Notes: generated by a model from the letters alone, not told the origin. DNA of 64,000 nt from JABAAI01 sp965242745 (GCA_965242745.1 CBDETG010000088.1:5665-69664), one strand, 5' to 3'. Counted from the stretch's first letter, positions 1 to 8,964 are shown. Translations and numbers: made by a program.

Positions 1-1291
1 TTTGTTCTATCATATGTACAGGAATGCGGATGGTGCGCGCCTGATCAGAAATGGCGCGCGTGATAGCTTGACGGATCCACCAGGTAGCATAGGTAGAGAA
101 TTTATAGCCCTTTTTGTATTCAAATTTATCCACAGCTCTGATAAGACCTATATTACCTTCCTGGATGAGATCAAAGAAGTGCATGCCTCGATTTGCGTAG
201 CGTTTCGCTATAGAGATGACCAGACGCAGGTTAGCTTTGATAAGTTCCTTTTTTGCCTGCGTGATCTCTCTTTCTCCTTTATGGATAGCCTCTCCCCAGG
301 ATAAAATCTTTCTTATAGAAGAGCCTGCCTCCTGTTCCATGCGGCGCAGCTTACGTTCGTTGTTACGTATATCCTTGATCACATCTCTGACTTCCTCTAT
401 GGAGCAGCGCATTTCTTTTTCTATTCCTTTGATGTTGTCATTTTTTTCAATGAAACGATTATAGGATTTAAGCTGCTTGATATCCTTAGTATAACGGCTC
501 TGTAACCTCAAGAAGTGCCTTTCGATCTCCTTGATGCGAAAGACCATAGACTTGATCTTATGCGAGATGCGTAAGATTTCCTTTTGGGATATTCCCATGC
601 TTAGGACGCTGGCTTCTATGAGCTTTTTGGCCTTATCCTTTTTTTGGCATGCGTCCTTCCATCTTTTGGAACCTTCTGCATATTTTCGTTCCATAATAAT
701 GCTTTCATATAGGCTCTTTTCTCCTTTTTCAATAATGGTCATATTAGCCAGAAACTTCTTTTTGAGACGTTCCAATTCAGTATTACTCAGGTAATAGGTC
801 TTCGTGGATCGTATAATCTCTGATATCTTGATCTTACCAGATCGAATTTTGGGGAGCAGTTTGAAAAAATTGGCGCGTACTAAAGAAGATTGGAGTATCG
901 TGCTTTCTATAAGATTTTCACCATTCTCAATGCGGCGGGCTAAGAAGACTTCCTTATCTCCAGATATGAGAGAAACCTTCCCGATTTCCTTAAGGTATAC
1001 TCGTATGGGATCATCCCCTGTGCTTTTTGTGCTGGTCTTTTTCTTTAGGCTGCTTTTTGTCTGGGGAGTTTTTTTGTGTGATTCTGCAGCTCTCTCCATC
1101 GCATCGCTGCTATGGTACTCTTCTACAACCTCAATCCCCATTTGATTGAGAAGCGTAAAAACGTCTTCGATATGTTCTGAATTTACGATTTTTTCCGGTA
1201 AATATTCATTGATCTCATCATAGGTGATCTCTCCGTTTGTTTTGCCTATAGAAATGATTTTTTGAATTTCAGGTAAGTCCTGAATCGCCAT
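1..1291 (-). CDS. rpoD: RNA polymerase primary sigma factor RpoD (3' end beyond window)
   Basis: This is the housekeeping sigma factor that directs RNA polymerase to promoters. Reading the minus strand from ATG at 1291 gives an open frame of about 430 codons to the left edge. The N-terminal region 1.1-like segment begins MAIQDLPEIQKIISIG. Region 1.2 contains DDPIRVYLKEIGKVSL, followed by a long charged non-conserved region. Region 2 contains NLRLVISIAKRYANRG, DLIQEGNIGLIRAVDKFEY and FSTYATWWIRQAITRAI, the core- and -10-binding helices. The frame leaves the window just after IRIPVHMIEQ, so regions 3 and 4 are not visible. It is the last gene seen in the minus-strand block rpsU-yqeY-dnaG-rpoD, the classic macromolecular synthesis arrangement. 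A 132-bp gap separates it from dnaG. Identity is very secure; only completeness is unknown. Confidence 0.96.
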   Translation of the reverse strand, partial: MAIQDLPEIQKIISIGKTNGEITYDEINEYLPEKIVNSEHIEDVFTLLNQMGIEVVEEYHSSDAMERAAESHKKTPQTKSSLKKKTSTKSTGDDPIRVYLKEIGKVSLISGDKEVFLARRIENGENLIESTILQSSLVRANFFKLLPKIRSGKIKISEIIRSTKTYYLSNTELERLKKKFLANMTIIEKGEKSLYESIIMERKYAEGSKRWKDACQKKDKAKKLIEASVLSMGISQKEILRISHKIKSMVFRIKEIERHFLRLQSRYTKDIKQLKSYNRFIEKNDNIKGIEKEMRCSIEEVRDVIKDIRNNERKLRRMEQEAGSSIRKILSWGEAIHKGEREITQAKKELIKANLRLVISIAKRYANRGMHFFDLIQEGNIGLIRAVDKFEYKKGYKFSTYATWWIRQAITRAISDQARTIRIPVHMIEQ

Positions 1292-1423
1292 TGTTCTCGT
1301 ACCTCTAGTGATAGCCTTGTATAGCTTTAGTATCGTCTTTTTGCATGCTAAAATGGAAGCCGCAGCATATGATTTCCTAAAAGGAACAAGAGAAGTCTAA
1401 GTTTTAGCGCCCTTAGCTTCTGT

Positions 1424-3454
1424 TTATACGCTGCTTAGGCTTTTACGCCAATGTTTTTTTAGCAAAGTAAGTTTTCTAATAGCTTCCCCTTTTTTCAAGA
1501 GCAAAGAATTTTTACTTACTGAGTCGGACACAGAAATATGATTACTGATTTCTTCAATATTTTTTTCACATAATAAAATTGTATGCTGCAATAAATAATC
1601 ATCTACGCACATGATAAGCAATTTTTTCTTCTCTTGTTCTTCTTCCTGCCTCGATCCTTGTTTTTCCTGTTCATCCTGCAAATGGCGCATTAGCAAGGCG
1701 CTAAAAAGCTCTCGAGTTTGCTCAGGTATCTCCAGACTTTGTAGGGCATCCGCTTCCCAGCACGAAGAGTTCAGATAAACAGCTTCGAGGTGGCGCCATA
1801 AAAATTCAGCATGACTGTCGCTAAAGGCCAGCGGGCTAATGCGATCATATACATCTTCCATAATATCAGGATATCTTAGTAATGTTAAAAGGAGGCTGCG
1901 TTCACAATCTATCACCTGATTTTGTCTCGAAAATAAGCTGGAAGGCGATAGCTCTAGAAGCAATGCGGCTTTTGTATCATAAGACTGACTTCGAGCTCTT
2001 GCTAAAGAGCTTGCCTCAGAGTATCTTGCTTCCCCAGCGTGCTCTACATAAGATTTGGGCGCATAGCGTTCTTGCCATTCTGTCTGTATATCAACAGGAT
2101 TCAGCTTCAAGAGACGAGCAGCTTCTTCTAGCATGAGCTGGCGGTCTCCATCTATTTCGATTTGATGCAGGTTTTTGTAAAGCGTATCCAAGGCCTGCCG
2201 CTTCTTTAGGCCTTGAGGCAAAACTTCTACAATCTTAGCGCCGTAGTATTCTTGTGCCAAAGTAAGAAAAGTCTTAAAGTCATCCTTTGCGCACCGCAGA
2301 TGAGGCTTTTTTTCTTCTATATAAGTTTGGAAAGCGCCTGGCAGCATCGCTTCCATCAAAAAGAATTGCGAGGCGGGAATGGGATGTTCTAAAAGCAAAG
2401 CTATAGGTCCTGTGGATTCCTCCATACATATATCAAAGGGGTCTTTATTGGGAGGCAGGAGGTGCACAAAGCTTTGCACATCTCTTTCTTGAAAGCTTAG
2501 CGCCACAGAGCGTACAGCGGCGCGCATGCCCGCAGCATCTCCGTCAAAGAGAAAGGAGATTTTTTTTGCATAAGAAGCTAAGCTGCGTAAATGTTTCTTA
2601 GTCAAAGAAGTTCCTAAAGGAGCGCAGGCATAGTTTTTGCCGGCTTGCCATAAGCCTATTACGTCTAAATAGCCTTCGACTAACAAAACTTCTCTACGTA
2701 AACGTATGGCGTGCATATTCTGGGCAAGGCCATAAAGGCTGCGGCTTTTCTTAAACAGTAGCGATTCCGGGCTGTTTATGTATTTTGCTGTTCTGCTTGG
2801 GCTAAGATGTGAAGATACGATGCGTCCGCCAAAAGCGCATATGCTTTTGTCTATGTCCAAAATAGGAAAGATGATACGCCTGCGAAAAAAATCGTAAGCT
2901 TCCGCCTGCTCATCCTTTTTGGCAAGAAGGCCCAGGTGAATGAGCTCCTGCCTAGAAGCAGAGAATTGCTTTGTAAGCCAGTCCCCTTTATCTGGGCATG
3001 CCCCAAGTTGGAAAAAATCTATGCTCTCTTGGCTGAGGCCTCGCTGCAGGAGGTATTGCTTATACATGCGCCCTTCTGCGCTGTTTAGAAAATCTCTGAA
3101 GAGTTGTAAAGCTTTGCTGTTTAAAGCGGCCAAGTGCGCTTGACGGCTTGGCTTTGTAACAGCCTTGTTTTCCTGCTCTAAGCCGGCAAAGCGCGCAAGT
3201 ACGGCCATGGCATCAGGAAAGCTAAGGCCTTCCATTTCCATAACAAAGCGGAATATATCTCCCCCTTTACCACAGCCAAAACAGTGGAAAAATCCCTTAT
3301 GAGGTGATACGGTAAAAGACGGCGTTTTTTCTTTATGGAAGGGGCATAGTCCTTTTAGGCCAGAAGCGCCCGCCGCTTTGAGATGTACATAACGCGCTAT
3401 ATATGTTTCAATAGATACTTTGCTTAGGATACGATTTTTGAGATCAGAAGACAT
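1424..3454 (-). CDS. dnaG: DNA primase DnaG
   Basis: DNA primase makes the RNA primers for replication and works with the replicative helicase. The 676-aa product begins with a CHC2 zinc finger: CPFHKEKTPSFTV at about residues 38-50, then FFHCFGCGKGGD. The catalytic core follows, with the TOPRIM segment LLVEGYLDVIGLWQAG at about residues 257-272 and FLFDGDAAGMRAA. The C-terminal third is divergent and rich in charged residues, as expected for the helicase-binding part. Length is at the upper end of the family range. The ATG start gives the usual short lead (MSSDLKNRILSKVSIETYI). It sits 48 bp downstream of yqeY and upstream of rpoD on the same strand, so one transcript is likely. Confidence 0.97.
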   Translation of the reverse strand: MSSDLKNRILSKVSIETYIARYVHLKAAGASGLKGLCPFHKEKTPSFTVSPHKGFFHCFGCGKGGDIFRFVMEMEGLSFPDAMAVLARFAGLEQENKAVTKPSRQAHLAALNSKALQLFRDFLNSAEGRMYKQYLLQRGLSQESIDFFQLGACPDKGDWLTKQFSASRQELIHLGLLAKKDEQAEAYDFFRRRIIFPILDIDKSICAFGGRIVSSHLSPSRTAKYINSPESLLFKKSRSLYGLAQNMHAIRLRREVLLVEGYLDVIGLWQAGKNYACAPLGTSLTKKHLRSLASYAKKISFLFDGDAAGMRAAVRSVALSFQERDVQSFVHLLPPNKDPFDICMEESTGPIALLLEHPIPASQFFLMEAMLPGAFQTYIEEKKPHLRCAKDDFKTFLTLAQEYYGAKIVEVLPQGLKKRQALDTLYKNLHQIEIDGDRQLMLEEAARLLKLNPVDIQTEWQERYAPKSYVEHAGEARYSEASSLARARSQSYDTKAALLLELSPSSLFSRQNQVIDCERSLLLTLLRYPDIMEDVYDRISPLAFSDSHAEFLWRHLEAVYLNSSCWEADALQSLEIPEQTRELFSALLMRHLQDEQEKQGSRQEEEQEKKKLLIMCVDDYLLQHTILLCEKNIEEISNHISVSDSVSKNSLLLKKGEAIRKLTLLKKHWRKSLSSV

Positions 3455-3502
3455 AGCTGGCTTTAGGCGCAGGCAATAGAGCGATGCTTTTCTAAGTACT
3501 TT

Positions 3503-3970
3503 CTAGGCCTTAGTTTCTAATCTTTTTTGGATAAGCCTGCGGAGCTCAGCCGGATCAATATTATCGCCCTTGCTTTGAAAGTAAGACATGGCAGCGCCCA
3601 TGATTTTCCCCAGGTCTTTTATAGACGCGGGCTGTATTTTTGCAAAGATAGGGTCTAGGGCTACATTCATGTCTGCAAAAGAAAGCGCAGGCGGCAAGTA
3701 TTGTTCTAGTATGCTCAGCTCACGTTTTTCTTTTGCAATGAGCTCTGTTCTGCCTGCTTTTTGGAACTGCCTTATAGATTCTTTTCTTTTTTTTACAGCG
3801 CTTTTGAGCAGCTTGCTTAGGGCATAGTCTTCCAAAAGCTTTTGTCCAGTTTTGCTCATTTCATATTGCAGGTCTGATTTGAATAAACGCAGCACCTCCA
3901 GCTTAGTATGATCCTTCTCTCGAAGCGCTGCGCGCAGATCATCTTCTATTCTACTTTGCAAATTACTCAT
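3503..3970 (-). CDS. yqeY: GatB/YqeY family protein
   Basis: The 155-aa product matches the small stand-alone YqeY family related to the C-terminal tail of the GatB amidotransferase subunit. The usual pattern is visible: an N-terminal RIEDDLRAALREKDHTKLEVLR helix region, VKKRKESIRQF in the middle, an EKRELSILEQYLPPALS segment, and a C-terminal GKIMGAAMSYF followed by a helix. The precise role of the family is not settled; tRNA-dependent amidation has been suggested from homology. It lies between rpsU and dnaG, as in many bacteria. The start is odd: an 11-bp unit, ATGAGTAAAAT, is tandemly repeated upstream, giving three ATGAGT sequences at 3992, 3981 and 3970. Only the ATG at 3970 opens the real frame; the two upstream ones stop after four codons. 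Confidence 0.92.
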   Translation of the reverse strand: MSNLQSRIEDDLRAALREKDHTKLEVLRLFKSDLQYEMSKTGQKLLEDYALSKLLKSAVKKRKESIRQFQKAGRTELIAKEKRELSILEQYLPPALSFADMNVALDPIFAKIQPASIKDLGKIMGAAMSYFQSKGDNIDPAELRRLIQKRLETKA

Positions 3971-3992
3971 ATTTTACTCATATTTTACTCAT
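3970..3992 (-). repeat. 11-bp tandem duplication of the yqeY start region
   Basis: Read on the minus strand, the unit ATGAGTAAAAT occurs twice and is followed by the true start ATGAGTAATT. The upstream copies each encode M-S-K-I-stop, so they could act as minimal decoy ORFs that overlap the start of yqeY. The unit length is not a multiple of three. A simple replication slippage event explains it. Confidence 0.85.
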
Positions 3993-4042
3993 ATTTTTTT
4001 CCTTAGCGCCTTCCTCTCCCTAATATAAGGAAAGGGCCTGTC

Positions 4043-4066
4043 AAAAAACGAAAGCGCAAGCCTGCG
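4043..4066 (-). terminator. possible weak terminator or attenuator between rpsU and yqeY
   Basis: On the minus strand a short GC-rich hairpin (CGCA-GGCT-TGCG) is followed after CTTTCG by a run of six T. It lies in the 196-bp gap between rpsU and yqeY and could lower readthrough into yqeY-dnaG-rpoD. The stem is only four base pairs, so the call is weak. Confidence 0.25.
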
Positions 4067-4166
4067 GTCTAAAAGAGCAGGGATAGAAGCTCTGCCTTTT
4101 TGCATGTTGATAACATAAAAACTAAAATACTCACGGCTTGCTTGGAGCTTAGTAAAAAAGAGCGCC

Positions 4167-4397
4167 TTAGCTTTTTTTCTTTTTCATCTCTGCGCTGAGA
4201 AAAGGCATAGGCGTAAAACGCCGTCTTTTTTTCTTTCTCAGCGCTTCTTTTTGTTTGCGCTTCCTCTTTTCAGATGGTTTTTCATAGAATTCATGACGCT
4301 TCAATTCACCTTGCACGTTTGCATTGATACATTCTCTCTTAAAGCGCCTTAGGGCAGCGTCTATTACTTCCCCTTCTTTTAGAACAACTCCTACCAT
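4167..4397 (-). CDS. rpsU: 30S ribosomal protein bS21
   Basis: bS21 is a small basic protein of the 30S subunit near the anti-Shine-Dalgarno region. The protein reads VVLKEGEVIDAALRRFKREC near the N-terminus, the diagnostic S21 motif, then KRHEFYEKPSEKRKRKQKEA and a lysine/arginine-rich tail. I place the start at ATG 4397 (MVGVVLKEGE), which matches the usual family start and has a GGAAG about 11 bases upstream. An in-frame ATG at 4418 would add seven residues. It is the first gene of the minus-strand block leading to rpoD and is separated from yqeY by 196 bp. The tail is somewhat longer than in E. coli. Confidence 0.95.
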   Translation of the reverse strand: MVGVVLKEGEVIDAALRRFKRECINANVQGELKRHEFYEKPSEKRKRKQKEALRKKKRRRFTPMPFLSAEMKKKKS

Positions 4398-4418
4398 ATT
4401 TAGAATAACTTCCGCCAT

Positions 4419-4838
4419 GGCGCAGCAAAGCTTGGGCGCATCAGTGATTGCTGTATAAGGATAACTTCAATCATAATAGGAAAAAGCGCCAAGGCCAAAG
4501 TCCATAAAATGCGAGCCTCTGATAGAAGTCAAGGTAAAAAATGCAAATGAAGCGCCGCATAGGATCACACAGAATTTCTTGCTACATCTCTGAGCCTAAG
4601 TATCTCCTCTTTTTTGCAAGCAAAGGCAGATGTGAAATACCACACAGGCATGTTTTCCATGCAAGAGTAATAAAATGTCTGTTCTTTAGCAAAAGGTCAT
4701 AAAACTTGCCTTAGCTTCCCTTTTTTTTAGACAAAAGCGTAGAAAAAGACTTGCAATACAAAGGCAGCTATGAAAATCCTAGAGTAAATTGAGAGCTGGA
4801 GTTAGCCTTGCTTTATATGTGAGGCCGGCCCTCTGTCC
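4419..4838. other. divergent intergenic region between rpsU and guaB
   Basis: This 420-bp stretch separates minus-strand rpsU from plus-strand guaB, so it should hold promoters for both. I could not find a convincing -35/-10 pair with proper spacing on either strand, and no ORF or RNA gene was recognised. Confidence 0.5.
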
Positions 4839-6515
4839 ATGTCTATGCTTTTAGAAACAAGTTTCAGTCATAATCCGAAAGAAGGATATAATCAAAAAAG
4901 CGCTGCAGTGGAGCAAAAGCCTTATCCTCAGACAAAGGGACATGTGCAAGCCCTGCCTTCATGCAAGGATATGGAAAAAGCAGCGCAGCCTCAAGATGGC
5001 ATTAGCGCAGAAGAGATGTTTTGCAGTGATACGGGCTTATGTTACAGGGATTATTTGATATTGCCGGGCTACATTAATTTTCATCCCAGTGAAGTAGACC
5101 TTAGCGCGCAGCTAACGCGTGGCCTGAAGCTCAAACAGCCCTTTGTTTCTTCTCCGATGGATACGGTAACGGAGGAGAAAATGGCTATAGCCTTGGCTCT
5201 TTTGGGAGGTATTGGTATTATCCATTACAATAACAGCATTCAGGAGCAGACCCGGCTTGTAGAAAAGGTGAAGCGCTTCAAAAACGGATTTATCACAGAC
5301 CCAATTGTTTTATCCCCAAAGCACAGTATTAGCGAGATAGATAAGATCAAAGAAAGGTACGGTTTTTCCGGCATACCCATTACGGAAGATGGGAGGCGAG
5401 ACTCGCCCTTGGTTGGCATTGTTACCAATCGTGATATAGACCTGGAAAAAGATCGAAGTGTCGCTATTAGTCAGGTGATGACGCAAGAAGTAATCAGCGC
5501 AAAAGAGAGAATGGAGCTTCAGGACGCATATTCTATACTCAAGCGATCTAAAAAAGGCAAATTGCCTATCGTGAATGAAAAAAAACACCTTGTAGCTCTG
5601 CTTTGCCGCTCGGACTTAAAAAAGAGCCAAGATTTCCCTCTTGCTTCCAAAGACTCGCTTGGGCGTCTGCGCGTAGGAGCAGCTGTGTCCACTCTGCCGG
5701 AGGCCTACGAACGTGTTGGAAGTTTAGAACAGGCTGGTGTGGATTGCCTCGTGATTGACGCAGCCCAGGGGCATTCCTCTTATGAACTGAAAATCTTGAC
5801 TTGGATCAAAAAGGAATATCCAGCTATGCAAGTCATAGCAGGTAATGTGGTAACTGTAGCCCAAGCCTCTTCCTTGATCAAAGCTGGCTGCGACGCCTTA
5901 AGAGTAGGCATGGGGCCGGGTTCCATTTGCATTACTCAGGATACGGTGGCTGTAGGCCGCGCCCAGGCTACTGCCATTTATCACATTGCCCGCTTTGCTG
6001 CACAGTACGGCATTCCTGTAGTGGCAGATGGCGGCATTGCCAGCATAGGCGATATTGCGAATGCCTTGAGCATAGGAGCATCTACTACGATGATGGGGGC
6101 AATGTTTGCGGCAACGCACGAGGCGCCCGGAGAGTATTTTTACGAAGGCGGGATCCGCCTGAAACGTTACCGCGGCATGGCCTCACCAGAAGCCATAGAA
6201 AAGGGCGGGGCAAAGCGTTATTTCTCAGATAAGTCATCTATTAAAGTAGCCCAAGGCGTTTCAGGAGCGCTTGTGGATAAGGGCTCTATGCTGCACTATG
6301 TTCCTTACCTATTGCAGGGCATCAAACTAAGCTTTCAGGATATGGGTGTGCATAATATAGAAGAGCTCCATCGCAGCATGCGTTCTGCCCGCCTTCGTTT
6401 TGAAAAACGCAGTCTTAGCGCGCAAAAGCAAGGCTCTGCGCATAGCCTCTATAGCTATAGAGACCCGCACTGTATGCAGCAGACAGGGGGAGGCTGGTTT
6501 GGAGAGTCTCCATAA
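4839..6515 (+). CDS. guaB: inosine-5'-monophosphate dehydrogenase
   Basis: IMP dehydrogenase oxidises IMP to XMP with NAD, the committed step to GMP. The 558-aa protein shows the TIM-barrel start FVSSPMDTVTEEKMAIALAL, a CBS-domain insert between about residues 170 and 270 (FSGIPITEDG, GKLPIVNEKKHLVALL), then IDAAQGHSS and the catalytic loop GPGSICITQD with the active-site Cys. The flap region follows with RYRGMASPEA. The GSICITQ loop resembles eukaryotic-type enzymes more than the usual bacterial GSICTTR. The first ~60 residues before CSDTGLCYRDYLILPGY have no counterpart in typical family members; the ATG at 4839 may be too far upstream, though no strong alternative start is evident. It stands alone on the plus strand. 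Confidence 0.96.
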   Translation: MSMLLETSFSHNPKEGYNQKSAAVEQKPYPQTKGHVQALPSCKDMEKAAQPQDGISAEEMFCSDTGLCYRDYLILPGYINFHPSEVDLSAQLTRGLKLKQPFVSSPMDTVTEEKMAIALALLGGIGIIHYNNSIQEQTRLVEKVKRFKNGFITDPIVLSPKHSISEIDKIKERYGFSGIPITEDGRRDSPLVGIVTNRDIDLEKDRSVAISQVMTQEVISAKERMELQDAYSILKRSKKGKLPIVNEKKHLVALLCRSDLKKSQDFPLASKDSLGRLRVGAAVSTLPEAYERVGSLEQAGVDCLVIDAAQGHSSYELKILTWIKKEYPAMQVIAGNVVTVAQASSLIKAGCDALRVGMGPGSICITQDTVAVGRAQATAIYHIARFAAQYGIPVVADGGIASIGDIANALSIGASTTMMGAMFAATHEAPGEYFYEGGIRLKRYRGMASPEAIEKGGAKRYFSDKSSIKVAQGVSGALVDKGSMLHYVPYLLQGIKLSFQDMGVHNIEELHRSMRSARLRFEKRSLSAQKQGSAHSLYSYRDPHCMQQTGGGWFGESP

Positions 6516-6628
6516 AGCCCTGTATTTAGGAAGGCATGCAGCGCATCCTGAGGCTGTGGCAGAAAGGGAGCTCTTTTTTAGTAGTCCTATAAGATATAAT
6601 AGCAAATTGAAGATGAGGTGGCACCAGT

Positions 6629-7423
6629 ATGGATTTTGAGCGCTTTAAGCAAATCAACGATGAACGAATCAACTATCGTGAAATGGAGGACGCTAATCTT
6701 GTTTCCTCCTATCGCAATACGGGCTGTGGTGATGGTTACCGCATCTATCTCAAAATAGATGAAAGTGACCCACAGAAAGCTGTCTTGGACGCTTCCTACA
6801 CGACAACAGGCTGTGGTTTTGGTCTGGTTTCTCTGGCAATGGCAACAGAATGGGCCAAAGGAAAGAAATTGCAGGAATTACTAAAGATCAGCGCAAAGGA
6901 TATCGAAGAGGCATTTTGTTTCCCTCCTCGCCGCAAAAACTACCCGGCTTCTGCTGCAGAATGTATACGTAAAGCAGCTTCAGATTATCTTCATGGCACT
7001 GGTATAGCTTTGGAGAAAAGAGTTACACGTAAGAGAGTATTAGACAAACTAAAAAAAGAGGGAGACCTGCGCAATGCGAATCTGCGTCAAGTATGTCTGG
7101 ATGGAGAAGACTTGGAAGGCGTGGATTTCTCTGGAGCTGACCTAAGCCATGCTTTTATGACTGGGTGCAATTTGCAAAGGGCGAATTTTTCTAAGAGCCG
7201 CCTCCGTGGCAGTTTTTTTAACAATGCAGACCTGCGTGGAGCAAAGCTATGTGAAGCGGATCTGCGCTGGGCCAAGTTTACAGGAGCAGATCTAGGAGGT
7301 GTGCTGATGCAAAATGCTCTCTACGATATTGGAACGCGTTTAGATCCCCGCCATAGTCATTTGTTTAGCCAAATGCAAAAGAGTGATGGCGCTCGAGAGA
7401 TCTATCTTAAAAGAACTCCATAA
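6629..7423 (+). CDS. IscU/NifU-like scaffold domain fused to pentapeptide repeats
   Basis: The 264-aa protein has two parts. Residues 1-125 resemble the IscU/NifU N-terminal iron-sulfur scaffold: a Cys33-Gly-Asp35 motif (TGCGDG), Cys62 in TTTGCGFG, and a helical segment with Cys112 (AAECIRKA). The canonical third Cys (HCS in IscU) seems replaced by Tyr in NYPAS, with Cys112 about seven residues later, so cluster binding is uncertain. Residues ~146-230 are pentapeptide repeats of the A(D/N)LXX type (ANLRQ, VDFSG, ADLSH, ANFSK, ADLRG, ADLRW), which fold as a right-handed beta-helix. The combination suggests a scaffold tethered to a protein-binding rod. No other isc/suf gene is nearby. The next small ORF overlaps or follows closely. 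Domain calls are firm; function is not known. Confidence 0.85.
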   Translation: MDFERFKQINDERINYREMEDANLVSSYRNTGCGDGYRIYLKIDESDPQKAVLDASYTTTGCGFGLVSLAMATEWAKGKKLQELLKISAKDIEEAFCFPPRRKNYPASAAECIRKAASDYLHGTGIALEKRVTRKRVLDKLKKEGDLRNANLRQVCLDGEDLEGVDFSGADLSHAFMTGCNLQRANFSKSRLRGSFFNNADLRGAKLCEADLRWAKFTGADLGGVLMQNALYDIGTRLDPRHSHLFSQMQKSDGAREIYLKRTP

Positions 7424-7442
7424 AGGCATAGGCGGCCCGGCA

Positions 7443-7637
7443 ATGAAAGAGAAATTACAAGTAGGGGATAAGAAAATCTTCAACAGAGCCACTTTCCTGC
7501 ATAATGGCGTCTTTGTTTTGCAAGGCAGCACAGTAGAAATCAAGAGCATTCGTTTTGATAATATCACAATTGAGTGGTATGATAAAGAAGGGAATCCGCA
7601 TCTTTTGGATGGAGTAGCGCCTGAAGAGCTGCTCTAG
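7443..7637 (+). CDS. small hypothetical protein
   Basis: A 64-aa product starts MKEKLQVGDKKIFNRATFL and ends with APEELL. It reads like a small beta-rich domain (VFVLQGSTVEIKSIRFDNITIEW), without membrane segment or signal. I prefer ATG 7443, 20 bp after the stop of the IscU-pentapeptide gene; upstream GTG 7383 and ATG 7386 would overlap that gene by about 40 bp. Close spacing suggests co-transcription with it. I do not recognise the family. Even codon use and lack of a competing frame make it plausible as a real gene. Confidence 0.55.
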   Translation: MKEKLQVGDKKIFNRATFLHNGVFVLQGSTVEIKSIRFDNITIEWYDKEGNPHLLDGVAPEELL

Positions 7638-7708
7638 GAATCATAAAAAGAGATATGCTTTTTTCTTTTTGCTAAAGGGCGCATTGTGCCCGAATAGGGA
7701 CAAGCCCC

Positions 7709-7728
7709 GCTTTTGCCCAAAGGGCAAA
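7709..7728. other. strong hairpin after the iscU-like pair
   Basis: The sequence TTTTGCCC-AAA-GGGCAAAA forms an 8-bp perfect stem in the 189-bp gap before the MaoC gene. No T-run follows on the plus strand, so it is either a weak terminator or an mRNA-stabilising hairpin. Confidence 0.4.
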
Positions 7729-7826
7729 AATACTTAGAACAAAGCTTGACTCACAAAAGCTGCGGCCTATGAATGGCAGAGTAGACATTGCTAAGAAGAG
7801 TCTTGGCAGATTAGAGAATATATTGT

Positions 7827-8246
7827 ATGTCTAGTATCATTGACTTTCATTCTTTCACTGAGGGCGATCAAGTGGCCGTCTTGGAGGCAGGGCCTGTTAG
7901 GCATATGGACTTGGTCCGTTACTCGGGCGCCTCAGGAGATTTTAACCCCATACATACAGACCCGCAGTTTGCTAAGGAAGCGGGGCTGGATGGCACCATA
8001 GTACACGGTATGTATGTCATGGCGCAGCTGGGCCGCATGCTGAGTGATTTTACTCTGCCTTCACAAATACGCTCCTTTGGAGTCAAATTCAAGGGCATGG
8101 TAAAACCTCAAGACAAGCTTATGTGTAAGGCGCAGGTCAAGCGTAAAAAAGAGGAAGAGGGGGAAAAACTCCTCTTGCTGAGCCTGCAGGCCTCTGTGGG
8201 AGATAATGTCTGCGTAGCAGGGGAAGCGCTTATAGCCTGCGCTTGA
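7827..8246 (+). CDS. MaoC-like (R)-enoyl-CoA hydratase, single hot-dog
   Basis: The 139-aa product is a single hot-dog-fold protein of the MaoC/FabZ-like hydratase group. The hydratase-2 active-site pattern is visible as SGASGDFNPIHTDPQFAKEAG (Asp and His about five residues apart), followed by GLDGTIVHGMYVMAQ, the usual helix. Family members hydrate trans-2-enoyl-CoA or act as beta-hydroxyacyl-ACP dehydratase subunits; the substrate cannot be read from sequence. Length fits single-domain members. It has no tight operon partner: the next gene, nadD, is on the opposite strand with only 16 bp between the two stop codons. Confidence 0.88.
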   Translation: MSSIIDFHSFTEGDQVAVLEAGPVRHMDLVRYSGASGDFNPIHTDPQFAKEAGLDGTIVHGMYVMAQLGRMLSDFTLPSQIRSFGVKFKGMVKPQDKLMCKAQVKRKKEEEGEKLLLLSLQASVGDNVCVAGEALIACA

Positions 8247-8262
8247 TCCTCTTTCCTGCGCC

Positions 8263-8964
8263 CTAGCTTTCTGTATCCCGCTGGTATATCCTTCGCATTG
8301 TAATGTATTGCAGCAGGCTCTTTGGCAGGCATTTGCCGGCTTTTGTATAGAGTTCCTCGCAAGAAAGTGAAGGCCGGGCGCTCTTGTCCTGCATCGCAAA
8401 TAAGGCGCGCAAATGGGAACTTGCGCAGGGCGCCAGAGGGCTGTCCCAGAGGACATGAAACTGGGCTTTTGGATAACTGCTCCGCCAGCTTTCACAAAGG
8501 CTTTGCAGCTCCGCTGGCAGCACAGAAGAGCGCAGGTATATCCAAAAGGGGTGAAAACGCAATATTTCTTCTATATGCTTCCATTCCTTCAGCCTTCTCA
8601 TGCTATCAGCCCCGATGAGTACTGCTATTGCCTCTCTGCTATAGGACGTGCGCAGTTGGCGGCATGTATGGTAAGTGTAACTGGGGCCTTTGGCATGGAT
8701 TTCCTTATCAACAAGGCTCAAAGCAACAGAGGCGTTTTTTTCATCTTCCTGCAGGACCTTGATCATTTCTCTTAACATCCATATCCTTTCTTCGACGCTG
8801 GCAAGGGGGGGCCTTTGCAATTTGAATGGGGAAACAAAGGCAGGAACGATGTCTATATGCTTTACCAGCTGCCTGCGCGCTATATATTGCAGTATTGCCA
8901 TATGTCCTCTGTGGGGTGGATCGAAGGAGCCGCCAAAGATAAGACGATCTATAGTCTTGGGCAT
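8263..8964 (-). CDS. nadD: nicotinate-nucleotide adenylyltransferase
   Basis: NadD adenylylates nicotinate mononucleotide to deamido-NAD in NAD synthesis. The protein shows the nucleotidyltransferase signature LIFGGSFDPPHRGH near the N-terminus, the HxGH-type motif, and downstream SYTYHTCRQL and LIGADSMRRLKEWKH, matching the family's SYT and GxD segments. The C-terminal part, normally containing an ISSTxIR motif, reads CASSHLRALFAM and is degenerate. I start at MPKTIDRLIFGG (ATG 8964, 233 aa); an upstream frame to 9066 adds residues unlike the family. Convergent with the MaoC gene and divergent from the M16 protease gene. Confidence 0.9.
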   Translation of the reverse strand: MPKTIDRLIFGGSFDPPHRGHMAILQYIARRQLVKHIDIVPAFVSPFKLQRPPLASVEERIWMLREMIKVLQEDEKNASVALSLVDKEIHAKGPSYTYHTCRQLRTSYSREAIAVLIGADSMRRLKEWKHIEEILRFHPFWIYLRSSVLPAELQSLCESWRSSYPKAQFHVLWDSPLAPCASSHLRALFAMQDKSARPSLSCEELYTKAGKCLPKSLLQYITMRRIYQRDTES

